From contig CAZMRK010000250.1 of assembly GCA_964568355.1 (NCBI GenBank), positions 1-7,599 of the forward strand: a stretch of DNA of 7,599 nucleotides, written 5' to 3'. The DNA comes from JAJPJX01 sp964568355 (GTDB taxonomy: Bacteria; Acidobacteriota; Terriglobia; Bryobacterales; Bryobacteraceae). The position numbers and the translations under genes were made by a program. Positions within the stretch are counted from its first letter, which is position 1. Each line of letters opens with the position of its first letter. Positions 1 to 5,848 of the stretch are shown here, piece by piece. Below the pieces are notes generated by a model, which made no database searches, was not told the DNA's origin, and saw only the letters and a list, made by a program, of their open reading frames with translations.

Positions 1-281
1 GTCATATCGATGTTGCGGCCGATGGCGGCTTCGCTGCCGGGCTGGTCCAGTTGTTCGACTACCTTACGGATCTCTGCAATCTTATTTGGCGGTGCGTAGA
101 CGAGGATCGTTCGCAGCTTGTCGTCGGCTCTCATGCTGACATCGAAGACCGCCAGCATTTTGACCAGGCGATCGAATGAATCCCCACTCAGCGTCTTGAC
201 GGGGATGAGGACGGCTTCGCGCTCTTGAGCGAACAGGCCGGTGGCCAGGAACAGCGTGGCGAACAAGACAGGCAGGCGCAT
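1..281 (-). CDS. Exported protein with secretin N-domain-like fold, 5' part only
   Basis: The gene starts with ATG at 281-279 and stays open for 93 codons to the left edge, so the C-terminal part lies outside the window. Residues 1-19 form a typical Sec signal peptide: short basic start (MRLP), hydrophobic core (VLFATLFLATGLFA), likely cut after the A of LFA-QE. The mature part, with segments such as ILVYAPPNKIAEIRKVVEQLD, has the beta-alpha-beta pattern of secretin short N-domains or NolW/STN-like domains, where a strand 'ILVYAPP' is followed by a helix 'IAEIRKVVEQLD'. It begins 24 bases after the upstream membrane-protein gene, with a GGAG ribosome site about 9 bases before the ATG, so it is probably the third gene of the sigma-factor operon. 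The fold assignment is inference from pattern. A periplasmic protein of unknown function, with no secretin barrel, is equally possible because the rest is missing. Confidence 0.7.
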   Translation of the reverse strand, partial: MRLPVLFATLFLATGLFAQEREAVLIPVKTLSGDSFDRLVKMLAVFDVSMRADDKLRTILVYAPPNKIAEIRKVVEQLDQPGSEAAIGRNIDM

Positions 282-305
282 GGTTTCGTTCTCCAATTCT
301 TCCAA

Positions 306-698
306 TCAATTTCCAACCAATAAAATCACGACATCCGGATCCGGCGTTTCGATGCGGATCAGCGCGGCAACTTCCCGCTTGGGCGGCCGGCGTTTCTTGC
401 GCACGAGGCGGACGGGCCGGGGCGCTGGAGGCGGCTCAGGCGCCGGCGGCGGGGCAGCGACCGGGCCGAGCGCGACCGCCGGGGGCGCCGGGTGCGGCTC
501 AGGCGCCGGCCGCGACCGGACCACTACCACGGCCAGCAGCAGGCCCGCGGCGGCCGCCAATGCCACGGCGTATGCCCAGAAGCGCCGGCGGCCCTCCGTA
601 CGCCTGGAGACGGCGCCGCGAACCCGTGCCAACGAATCGGCCGGCAGAGGCTCTTCGCGCATTTCGCGAAACAGTTCCCGGATCTGGTCTTCGGTCAT
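306..698 (-). CDS. One-pass membrane protein, probable anti-sigma or regulatory partner of the adjacent ECF sigma factor
   Basis: The protein has 130 residues. The start was chosen at the ATG overlapping the sigma-factor stop (ATGA), with GAGGGGGA just upstream inside the sigma gene; the longer frame upstream is only antisense-like extension. Residues 1-38 are a charged cytoplasmic segment (EDQIRELFREMREEPLP), 41-60 one hydrophobic membrane helix, 62-95 a Pro/Ala-rich linker, 97-109 a strongly basic patch (VRLVRKKRRPPKR), and 112-130 a tail, IRIETPDPDVVILLVGN. No HxxxCxxC zinc anti-sigma motif is present, so this is not a ZAS-type anti-sigma factor. Position, overlap and topology make a sigma regulator the best reading. 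From memory, small proteins with a similar 'DP-[DEN]-VVI' tail accompany ECF sigma genes in Acidobacteriota. The function is inferred, not shown by a known domain. Confidence 0.72.
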   Translation of the reverse strand: MTEDQIRELFREMREEPLPADSLARVRGAVSRRTEGRRRFWAYAVALAAAAGLLLAVVVVRSRPAPEPHPAPPAVALGPVAAPPPAPEPPPAPRPVRLVRKKRRPPKREVAALIRIETPDPDVVILLVGN

Positions 699-1201
699 GC
701 TTCCCCCTCGCTGAGGATGGCGCGCAGGTGCTCCAGAGCTTTGGACACCTGGCTGCGGACGGTCCCTTCGGCAGAGCCCAGGGCGGCTGCGACTTCGGCG
801 GTAGAGAGCCCTTCGATCTCGCGCAGGACCACGGCGGCGCGTTCCCTGGGCGGAAGCGTTGCGAGCGCTGCCATGAGGCGGCGCTTCTGTTCCTCGCGCA
901 GCACAGCGGCCTCGGCGGACGGGTCCTGGCAGCGCAATTCCGGCAATTCGTGCCAGGGGCGGGCGGCGCGAGCCCGATCGAGGCACAGATTGACGGTAAC
1001 CCGATAGATCCAGGCTCCCATGGCCGCCTCGGTTGCGAAATTCAGTCCATGGCGGTGCAGGCGCACGAATACCTCCTGGGCGACATCCTCGGCGTCCGCC
1101 CAGTTGCCGAGGACACGGTAGGCGGTGCGGAGCACCTGTGCCTCCCGCCGGCGGACGGTGGCCTCGAACGAGACGTCCACAGCGGCTGGAGTGTCGGTCA
1201 T
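695..1201 (-). CDS. ECF-type RNA polymerase sigma-70 factor
   Basis: The protein has 168 residues, the usual ECF size, with only sigma regions 2 and 4. Region 2 spans about residues 20-80 (TAYRVLGNWADAEDVAQEVFVRLHRH, then MGAWIYRVTVNLCLDRARA, the region 2.3/2.4 helix that opens and reads the -10 element). Region 4 spans about 107-160 (LATLPPRERAAVVLREIEGLS, then TAEVAAALGSAEGTVRSQVSKALEHLR, the helix-turn-helix for the -35 element). It should direct RNA polymerase to a small regulon, controlled by the overlapping membrane protein. The ATG at 1201 was chosen because many relatives begin MTD; an in-frame ATG at 1219 (MAHAVL) is possible, but its AGAGG abuts the start codon. Neither has a good ribosome site. 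It lies 67 bases after the CHAD gene in the same direction. Its signal and targets cannot be read from the sequence. Confidence 0.93.
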   Translation of the reverse strand: MTDTPAAVDVSFEATVRRREAQVLRTAYRVLGNWADAEDVAQEVFVRLHRHGLNFATEAAMGAWIYRVTVNLCLDRARAARPWHELPELRCQDPSAEAAVLREEQKRRLMAALATLPPRERAAVVLREIEGLSTAEVAAALGSAEGTVRSQVSKALEHLRAILSEGEA

Positions 1202-1268
1202 GAGCACCGCATGTGCCATCCTCTGTTGGATGAAACGGATTCGAGGTCCGGAACGTTGACCCGAAACG

Positions 1269-2081
1269 CTACTTCTTTTTGACGATACGGAGACCGCGTT
1301 CCCAGGAGCGCTCGTTTCCCGCTGTGGAAAACTCCTTCCAGTGCTTGTAAAAGGCCGCGATTCTGCGCGCGCCCAGCTTGCGGAGATACTTTTTGAGCGA
1401 TGGCAGAAGTTTCTCAGCGGCAACGCAATCGTTGATCTCACCGAGGAACTGCTGGATGCCCTGGAGCTCGGAAAGACGCTTCTCGTGGGCCTGCCCGTAG
1501 ACCGGTCGAAACAGCTCCAGGGTGTAACGCAGATGTTTGGTCTTGAGGCGAAACTTGTGCAGTTCCGGCGGCGGAGGATGGGAGGCCACCAGGTCGCGGC
1601 CGGCCTGGAAATACTCGGCAACCTGGGCGGGCAGCCGGGTGCGGGCGTTTTCGCCGGGACCGGCCTCTTCGTTCCACAGCTTGGACGGCTTGTTCGCGGG
1701 GGGCAGGTCCGCATCCCATTTGCGGCTGACCTTCTCGACTCTGGCCACCAATGCTTTGTGAGCGGCCTCGCGATCAGCCAGCAGATGCCGGCGCAGCTTG
1801 GTCTGACCGGCGGCGCGGGAGCGGGTCAGCAGTTCCAGGGCGATATCGCGGTCGCGGACCAGGGAGGCCTGGTCCATGATTTTTTTCAGGCGGCGGTGGA
1901 GTTTTTTGGCTTTGGCGGCGTCGAAGAACTCTCCAAAGACGCGCAGCCCCTGGTTGAAACGCCGGATGGAGACGCGGAGGTCGTGGATGGCGTCGGCATC
2001 GGCGTCGCCAGATGCGCTCTCAAGCTGCCGGGAGAGCTTCTCCACCAGGGCGCCGATCTGGTCGCTGGCAAATTTTCGCAT
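1269..2081 (-). CDS. CHAD-domain protein (polyphosphate-binding alpha-helical protein)
   Basis: The protein has 270 residues, nearly all taken up by one CHAD domain (conserved histidine alpha-helical domain). The two diagnostic half-repeats are visible: IHDLRVSIRRF at about 32-42 with SLVRDRDIALEL after it, and LHKFRLKTKHLRYTLELF at about 174-191 with FLGEINDCVA after it. Each carries the conserved His plus Arg/Lys residues that form the basic channel. CHAD domains bind inorganic polyphosphate, which fits the ppx gene only 6 bases upstream. There is no signal peptide, membrane segment or fused CYTH domain, so this is a stand-alone cytoplasmic form. The C-terminus is very basic (GLRIVKKK). The ATG at 2081 follows the ppx TGA almost directly and lacks a clear ribosome site, so translation is probably coupled to ppx. 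It may target polyphosphate granules or hand polymer to Ppx; that role is inference. Confidence 0.92.
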   Translation of the reverse strand: MRKFASDQIGALVEKLSRQLESASGDADADAIHDLRVSIRRFNQGLRVFGEFFDAAKAKKLHRRLKKIMDQASLVRDRDIALELLTRSRAAGQTKLRRHLLADREAAHKALVARVEKVSRKWDADLPPANKPSKLWNEEAGPGENARTRLPAQVAEYFQAGRDLVASHPPPPELHKFRLKTKHLRYTLELFRPVYGQAHEKRLSELQGIQQFLGEINDCVAAEKLLPSLKKYLRKLGARRIAAFYKHWKEFSTAGNERSWERGLRIVKKK

Positions 2082-2087
2082 GAGGCA

Positions 2088-3620
2088 TCAGGCGTTAGCC
2101 CGGGTGATGAGAACCGGGCGTTCGTAAATCTGCCGAAAGGTGTCGCCGGCGCGTTCGGCGGCCCACTGTTCGAGGTCGATGTCCTTGTCGGAATCGAGTT
2201 GGAGGATGAACTGGCCGTCGCGGAGGACGCAGCTCAGGGAGCGGACGCGCTGGTCGCGGGTACGGTCGAGATTATCGGCCATGCGAAGCAGGGGGATGAG
2301 CAGCAGCAGGGCGCGCCTCTCGTCGGAACTCAGCCCCTGATAGTTGGAGTGCACGGGCGAGGGCAGGGCCTTGCGGTGGTAGCGGCAGAGGTTGGCGATG
2401 AATTCGCGCTCGCGATTGGTGAAGCCGGAAAGATCGGAGTTGGAGACCAGGTAGTAGGAGTGCTTATGATGGCTGGTATCGCTTACGAAGTGCCCGATGT
2501 CGAAGAGGTAGGAGGCCGCTTCCAGCATTTTTCCGTATTGGGGCGGCAGGTGATGAAGAGGCTGTGTGGCGGCGAACAGCTCGTGGGAGAGCACGGCCAC
2601 CTTCCGGGCGTGGCGGAGGAAGACTCCATAGCGCGCGGCGAGCTGTTCCACCTCTTTACGCTGCTCGACGCTGAGCTGGGTCAGTTCGCGGCCCACTCCG
2701 CGAGCTTCCAGATCGGCGATGAGGCCGTCGCGCACGCCGGCGGCGGAGTAGTAGACCGATCGCATGCCGAAGGTCTGAAGGACGTGGAGCAGCACACTGA
2801 TACCGGGGATGATGATCTCCGCGCGGCGCGGGCCGATGCCGGTGATTTTGCGGCGTTGTGCGAGCGGGGCCTGGCAGAGGCGGCGATAGAGTTTGCGGAT
2901 CTCCGGCGTGGAGGCGCGCAGGCGGTCGGCGGAATCCCGCTTGGCCCGCGGGACGCGATTGATGGCGCACACGATCGCCGAGGCAGTCGCCGCAGTGGCG
3001 ATGGCGCGCTGAAACTCGCCGGCGGCCAGTCGTTGCGATGCCCCGGCGAGCTTTTCTTCGATGTATTCCCGCATCTGGTGCAGCTCGCGGGCCAGCGGCG
3101 GATCGTTGCGCAGGAAGATGGCATTGAGGCGCACGGCGCCCAGCGGCTTGGAAAAGGCATCGCGCATACGCCCGTGCTCGCTGGCGATGATCTCGGCGCT
3201 GCCGCCGCCGATATCGATGATCAGCACGCGCTCCTGGGGGTGCGGCCAGCGGCTCTGCACTCCCAGATGGATGAGGCGCGCCTCTTCACGGCCGGAGATG
3301 ATCTCGACCGGCGCGCCGACCGCCTGCGACGCCCGATCGAGAAACTGGGCCTGGTTGCGGGCGTCGCGCACAGCGCTGGTGGCCACGGCGCGGCTACCGA
3401 CGATATCGAGCTTCTGGTACTGGGCGGCCATGCGGGCCAGGACCTCGCAGGCAAGGTCCATGGCTTCGGTGCTGATGACTCCGTTCCGAAACACACTTTC
3501 GCCGAGACGCACCACCTGCCGCTCGGAGGCCAGAATGCGAGTGGGACTACCCGGAGCGACTTCCGCAGCTTGCATCCGGATCGAGTTGCTGCCGATATCT
3601 ATAGCGGCGTAGCGAGGCAT
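2088..3620 (-). CDS. ppx: Ppx/GppA-family exopolyphosphatase or (p)ppGpp pyrophosphatase
   Basis: The protein has 510 residues, close to the two-domain Ppx/GppA length. The N-terminal ASKHA-fold ATPase-like half shows all the motifs: AAIDIGSNSIRM (5-16, phosphate loop 1), ATSAVRDARN (80-89), ISGREEARLIHLGV (108-121, with the catalytic Glu), IIDIGGGSAEI (124-134, phosphate loop 2) and LGAVRLN (150-156). The C-terminal half (about 310-500) is the HD-like helical domain of long Ppx proteins: RHARKVAVLSHELF, then YLFDIGHFVSDTSHHKHSYYLV. Here the usual His-Glu/Asp metal pair reads Phe-Asp, so this domain is probably structural. The enzyme removes terminal phosphates from polyphosphate, or hydrolyses pppGpp to ppGpp; sequence alone does not separate these, but the CHAD neighbour favours polyphosphate. 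It is the first gene of the minus-strand operon and is divergent from sixA. No ppk kinase is in the window. Confidence 0.92.
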   Translation of the reverse strand: MPRYAAIDIGSNSIRMQAAEVAPGSPTRILASERQVVRLGESVFRNGVISTEAMDLACEVLARMAAQYQKLDIVGSRAVATSAVRDARNQAQFLDRASQAVGAPVEIISGREEARLIHLGVQSRWPHPQERVLIIDIGGGSAEIIASEHGRMRDAFSKPLGAVRLNAIFLRNDPPLARELHQMREYIEEKLAGASQRLAAGEFQRAIATAATASAIVCAINRVPRAKRDSADRLRASTPEIRKLYRRLCQAPLAQRRKITGIGPRRAEIIIPGISVLLHVLQTFGMRSVYYSAAGVRDGLIADLEARGVGRELTQLSVEQRKEVEQLAARYGVFLRHARKVAVLSHELFAATQPLHHLPPQYGKMLEAASYLFDIGHFVSDTSHHKHSYYLVSNSDLSGFTNREREFIANLCRYHRKALPSPVHSNYQGLSSDERRALLLLIPLLRMADNLDRTRDQRVRSLSCVLRDGQFILQLDSDKDIDLEQWAAERAGDTFRQIYERPVLITRANA

Positions 3621-3647
3621 ACCTAACAGCTATAATAGGCCCGCGAG
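3621..3647. promoter_or_regulatory. Compact divergent promoter region between ppx and sixA
   Basis: Only 27 bases separate the two divergent start codons, so both promoters must overlap here or lie inside the opposite genes. A perfect TATAAT stands at 3631-3636 on the plus strand, 11 bases before the sixA ATG. On the minus strand TATTAT (3637-3632) lies 11 bases before the ppx ATG. Both would give transcripts with a leader of only a few bases. No convincing -35 box is visible for either. Ribosome sites are weak (GAG touching the sixA ATG, TTAGG one base from the ppx ATG), in keeping with near-leaderless messages. The -10 match is seen; promoter activity is inferred. Confidence 0.45.
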
Positions 3648-4121
3648 ATGGAAATTTATCTTCTGCGGCACGGCATTGCGGAAGAACACGTCTCCGGGCA
3701 GCCCGACGAAGAGCGGGCACTGACCGCGGAGGGCCGTGCCAAGCTCAAACGCGTGTTGAAGCGGGCCCGGGCGGCGGGCGTGAGGCCCGCGCTCATTCTG
3801 ACCAGCCCCCTGGTGCGCGCGGTCGAGACAGCCGATGTCGCGCAAACCGTGCTGGGCGGGCGGATCGGGAAGACCGGGGCGCTGCGTCCGGATTCGACGC
3901 CGCAGGCCGTCTGGCAGGAGATCCGCCGGCACAAAGCGGAGCCGGCCATCCTGCTGGTAGGGCATGAGCCGCTGCTGGGCGAGGTGTTCGGCTACCTCCT
4001 GGGCGCCGGCCGGGGCATGGTGGACCTCAAGAAGGGAGCCCTGGGCCGCATCGACGTCGAGCGGCTGAGCGGCGAGCCGCGCGGCGTTCTCTGCTGGCTG
4101 CTGACGGCGAAGATCGCATAG
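3648..4121 (+). CDS. sixA: SixA-type phosphohistidine phosphatase (histidine phosphatase superfamily)
   Basis: The protein has 157 residues, the size of SixA. It opens with the RHG signature YLLRHGIAEEH (4-14), where His8 is the residue that takes the phosphate. The second half of the active site is also present: Arg57 in TSPLVRAVETA (52-62) and His106 in LLVGHEPLLGE (102-112). SixA enzymes dephosphorylate phosphohistidine on histidine-containing phosphotransfer proteins, e.g. ArcB Hpt or the NPr protein of the nitrogen phosphotransferase system in E. coli. The partner here is not visible. It is divergent from ppx with a 27-base gap and converges on guaB. SixA, CHAD and Ppx genes are, from memory, often neighbours in several phyla, which suggests a shared link to phosphate or polyphosphate control. 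The ATG at 3648 gives the canonical N-terminus starting directly before the RHG strand. Specificity within the superfamily is less certain than the fold. Confidence 0.9.
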   Translation: MEIYLLRHGIAEEHVSGQPDEERALTAEGRAKLKRVLKRARAAGVRPALILTSPLVRAVETADVAQTVLGGRIGKTGALRPDSTPQAVWQEIRRHKAEPAILLVGHEPLLGEVFGYLLGAGRGMVDLKKGALGRIDVERLSGEPRGVLCWLLTAKIA

Positions 4122-4146
4122 TTTAGCAGCCTGGCACATTACTGAC

Positions 4147-4222
4147 AAAGACCGCTCCCTCATGGTTGCGGCTCCGTAACGCACTGAATCTACCGAGCCG
4201 CGACCGTGAGGGAGCGGTTCTT
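4147..4222. repeat. REP-like imperfect palindrome, possible bidirectional terminator
   Basis: Arms at 4147-4178 and 4191-4222 are inverted copies with 27 of 32 bases matching by my alignment, around a 12-base loop. The core of each arm is CCGCTCCCTCA(T/C)GGT and CGGCTC. Read as plus-strand RNA, three of the five differences become G-U pairs, so about 30 of 32 positions can pair. The element sits between the convergent stops of sixA and guaB, the classic place for REP/RAYT-mobilised repeats, and its stem could stop transcription from both sides although there is no clear U-tract. One minus-strand reading frame gives PLPHGRGS, a spurious peptide I recall from many annotated genomes of Acidobacteriota and Planctomycetes, so the unit is probably dispersed. 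Copy number cannot be judged from one copy. No RAYT transposase gene is present here. Confidence 0.82.
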
Positions 4223-4230
4223 GAACCGCG

Positions 4231-5685
4231 TTACTCGATACGGTAGTTAGGAGCTTCCTTGGTGATGCTGACGTCGTGCACGTGGCTCTCGCGCAGTCCC
4301 GCGGGGGAGATGCGCAAAAAGCGGGCATTCTCCTGCAAGCTGCGGATGTTGCGCGATCCGCAGTAGCCCATGCCGGATTTGAGGCCGCCCACCAGTTGAT
4401 AGACCAGTTCGGCGAGCGGTCCCTTGGCGGGAACGCGGCCCTCGATGCCTTCGGGGACCAGTTTGGAATTCGGGTCCTGGGAATAGCGGTCGGAGCTGCC
4501 CTGCGCCATGGCGCCCATCGATCCCATGCCGCGATAGGTCTTAAAAGTACGGCCCTGGTAGAGAATGGTCTCGCCGGGGCTTTCGTCGGTACCGGCCAGC
4601 AGGCTGCCGATCATGACGGTATCGGCGCCGGCGGCAATCGCCTTGGTGACGTCGCCGGAAAACTTGATTCCGCCATCGGCGATGAGCGGGACCGAAGCCT
4701 GGCGGGCGGCGCGGGCACATTCGGCGATGGCGGTCATTTGCGGAACGCCGGCACCGGAGACGACGCGCGTGGTGCAGATGGACCCGGGGCCGATGCCGAC
4801 TTTGATGCCGTCCACACCCAGGGAAATGAGCTCATAGGCGCCTTCATAGGTGCCCACGTTGCCGGTGATGAGCTGGACATCGGGCAGGGCGTGCTTGATG
4901 GCCTTGACGGCCTGCATGACACGAGTGGAATGGCCGTGCGCGGTATCGATGGCCAGCACATCGACCTTGTTGGCCACCAGTTCCTGGGCGCGTTCGAGAA
5001 AGTCGCCCGTGGCGCCGATGGCCGCGCCGACGCGCAGGCGTCCCTGGGAGTCCTTGGCGGAATTGGGGTACTTCAGCTTCTTCTGGATATCCTTTACAGT
5101 GATCAGGCCCTTGAGGTTGTATTGATCGTCCACTACCAGGAGTTTTTCGACGCGATGGCGGTGGAGGATGGCTTCGGCATCTTCCAGCGTGGTGCCTACC
5201 GGCACCGTGATGAGATTTTCCTTGGTCATTACCTCGGAAATGGGCAGATCGAAGCGTGTTTCGAAGCGCAGATCGCGGTTGGTGAGAATACCGACCAACC
5301 GGCCGCCTTCGGTTACCGGTACGCCCGAGATGCGGTAATGGCGCATCAGTTCCAGGGCGTCGGAGATTTTCCGGTCCGGAGCGATGGTGATGGGGTCGAC
5401 AATCATGCCGCTTTCACTGCGTTTGACCCGATCCACCTCCTCCGCCTGACGATCGACCGACATGTTGCGGTGGATGATGCCGATGCCCCCTTGCTGCGCC
5501 AGGGCAATGGCCAGATGAGATTCCGTCACCGTATCCATGGCCGCGCTCACGATGGGGATATTGAGCGAAATGCCGCGAGTCAGGCAAGTGCGCGTATCCA
5601 CTTCGGCGGGAACGACATCGCTGCGGGATGGTAGGAGAAGAACATCATCGAAGGTGAGGCCTTCGGGAATGCCGTCTTGGATCAT
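4231..5685 (-). CDS. guaB: Inosine-5'-monophosphate dehydrogenase
   Basis: The protein has 484 residues, the normal bacterial length. It oxidises IMP to XMP with NAD+, the committed step of guanine nucleotide synthesis, as a cytoplasmic tetramer/octamer. The TIM-barrel start GLTFDDVLLLPS is at 9-20. Two CBS domains (about 95-150 and 152-205: MIVDPITIAPDRKISDALEL, EVMTKENLITVPVGTTLEDA) form the nucleotide-sensing Bateman module. The catalytic loop GIGPGSICTTR (298-307) carries Cys304. NAD/IMP motifs follow: DTAHGHS (247-253), IADGGI (345-350), YRGMGSMGAM (384-393). The mobile flap has DRY (399-401) and PEGIEGRVPAKG (411-422). No key residue is missing. The ATG at 5685 gives the standard N-terminus but has no clear ribosome site. 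No guaA follows; the gene ends against the palindrome and faces sixA. Only 60 bases separate its start from an insertion sequence. Confidence 0.98.
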   Translation of the reverse strand: MIQDGIPEGLTFDDVLLLPSRSDVVPAEVDTRTCLTRGISLNIPIVSAAMDTVTESHLAIALAQQGGIGIIHRNMSVDRQAEEVDRVKRSESGMIVDPITIAPDRKISDALELMRHYRISGVPVTEGGRLVGILTNRDLRFETRFDLPISEVMTKENLITVPVGTTLEDAEAILHRHRVEKLLVVDDQYNLKGLITVKDIQKKLKYPNSAKDSQGRLRVGAAIGATGDFLERAQELVANKVDVLAIDTAHGHSTRVMQAVKAIKHALPDVQLITGNVGTYEGAYELISLGVDGIKVGIGPGSICTTRVVSGAGVPQMTAIAECARAARQASVPLIADGGIKFSGDVTKAIAAGADTVMIGSLLAGTDESPGETILYQGRTFKTYRGMGSMGAMAQGSSDRYSQDPNSKLVPEGIEGRVPAKGPLAELVYQLVGGLKSGMGYCGSRNIRSLQENARFLRISPAGLRESHVHDVSITKEAPNYRIE

Positions 5686-5745
5686 AGGGTGATCTTTTTA
5701 TGATAGCGAAATTGGGGCCGCGGATAGGATGCCGGGCCTTGCCGG
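5686..5745 (-). promoter_or_regulatory. Truncated guaB upstream region between gene start and insertion sequence
   Basis: These 60 bases are all that remains of the native guaB leader next to the insertion sequence. On the minus strand TATCAT (5705-5700) is a passable -10 box that would give a leader of about 7 bases. The matching -35 position (about 5723-5728) reads CCTATC, a poor match. No purine-rich ribosome site is obvious before the ATG beyond AAAAAGA about 8 bases away. A direct repeat GCCGGG lies at the outer side near the element's end. Whether transcription starts here or comes from inside the element cannot be decided by eye. Confidence 0.3.
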
Positions 5746-5759
5746 GGGTGCGCGACATA
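5746..5759 (+). repeat. Left terminal inverted repeat of the insertion sequence
   Basis: GGGTGCGCGACATA matches the complement of 7586-7599 at all 14 positions. Beyond this, 5 of the next 10 positions also match (AGAGCTGTGG against GAAGTAGAGG). It marks the boundary next to guaB and is the presumed transposase binding and cleavage end. Confidence 0.9.
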
Positions 5760-5790
5760 AGAGCTGTGGCCATCGAGTATTCCTTTTTTG

Positions 5791-5799
5791 TGGCATAAT
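5791..5799 (+). promoter_or_regulatory. Candidate extended -10 promoter of the insertion sequence
   Basis: TGG-CATAAT has the TGn extension followed by a 5-of-6 match to TATAAT. It lies 50 bases before the chosen start of the first frame, inside the left end of the element, the usual place for a weak transposase promoter. No good -35 box is visible 16-18 bases upstream. The T6 run at 5784-5789 falls in the spacer. Confidence 0.4.
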
Positions 5800-5848
5800 T
5801 CTGAGCGTATATATGAGTTCAGATCAACCTGCACAGAATGGAGACAAT

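Noticed and set aside
282..315. Three near-tandem TTGGA(A/G) units on the minus strand between the membrane protein and the exported protein
   Set aside because: The units are too short and irregular to call a repeat; the last one is sufficiently explained as the ribosome site of the next gene.
241..1282. Plus-strand frames antisense to the sigma and anti-sigma genes (241-714, 492-1007, 560-1282)
   Set aside because: They overlap one another and sit opposite well-supported genes; they arise from high GC and the proline-rich coding repeats.
695..1714. Long N-terminal extension of the sigma factor frame up to 1714
   Set aside because: It would overlap most of the CHAD gene; the added residues are an out-of-frame reading of CHAD and ECF factors of this size start near 1201-1219.
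1341..3626. Plus-strand open frame of 761 codons antisense to CHAD and ppx
   Set aside because: It lies opposite two genes with clear family motifs, and its translation has no recognisable domain and a composition (Gly/Ala/Val/Asp-rich) typical of mirror frames in high-GC genes.
3630..4328. Minus-strand frame of 232 codons crossing sixA, the palindrome and the end of guaB
   Set aside because: It is antisense to sixA and translates the REP-like palindrome into PLPHGRGS; it is a repeat-derived artefact.
4276..5634. Plus-strand open frame of 452 codons antisense to guaB
   Set aside because: It is the mirror of a fully conserved IMP dehydrogenase; the peptide is low-information, with no motif and no ribosome site that I can support.
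5729..5848. Longer N-terminus for the first insertion-sequence frame from ATG 5729
   Set aside because: That start lies outside the left inverted repeat and has no ribosome site; the ATG at 5849 has GGAG at proper spacing.
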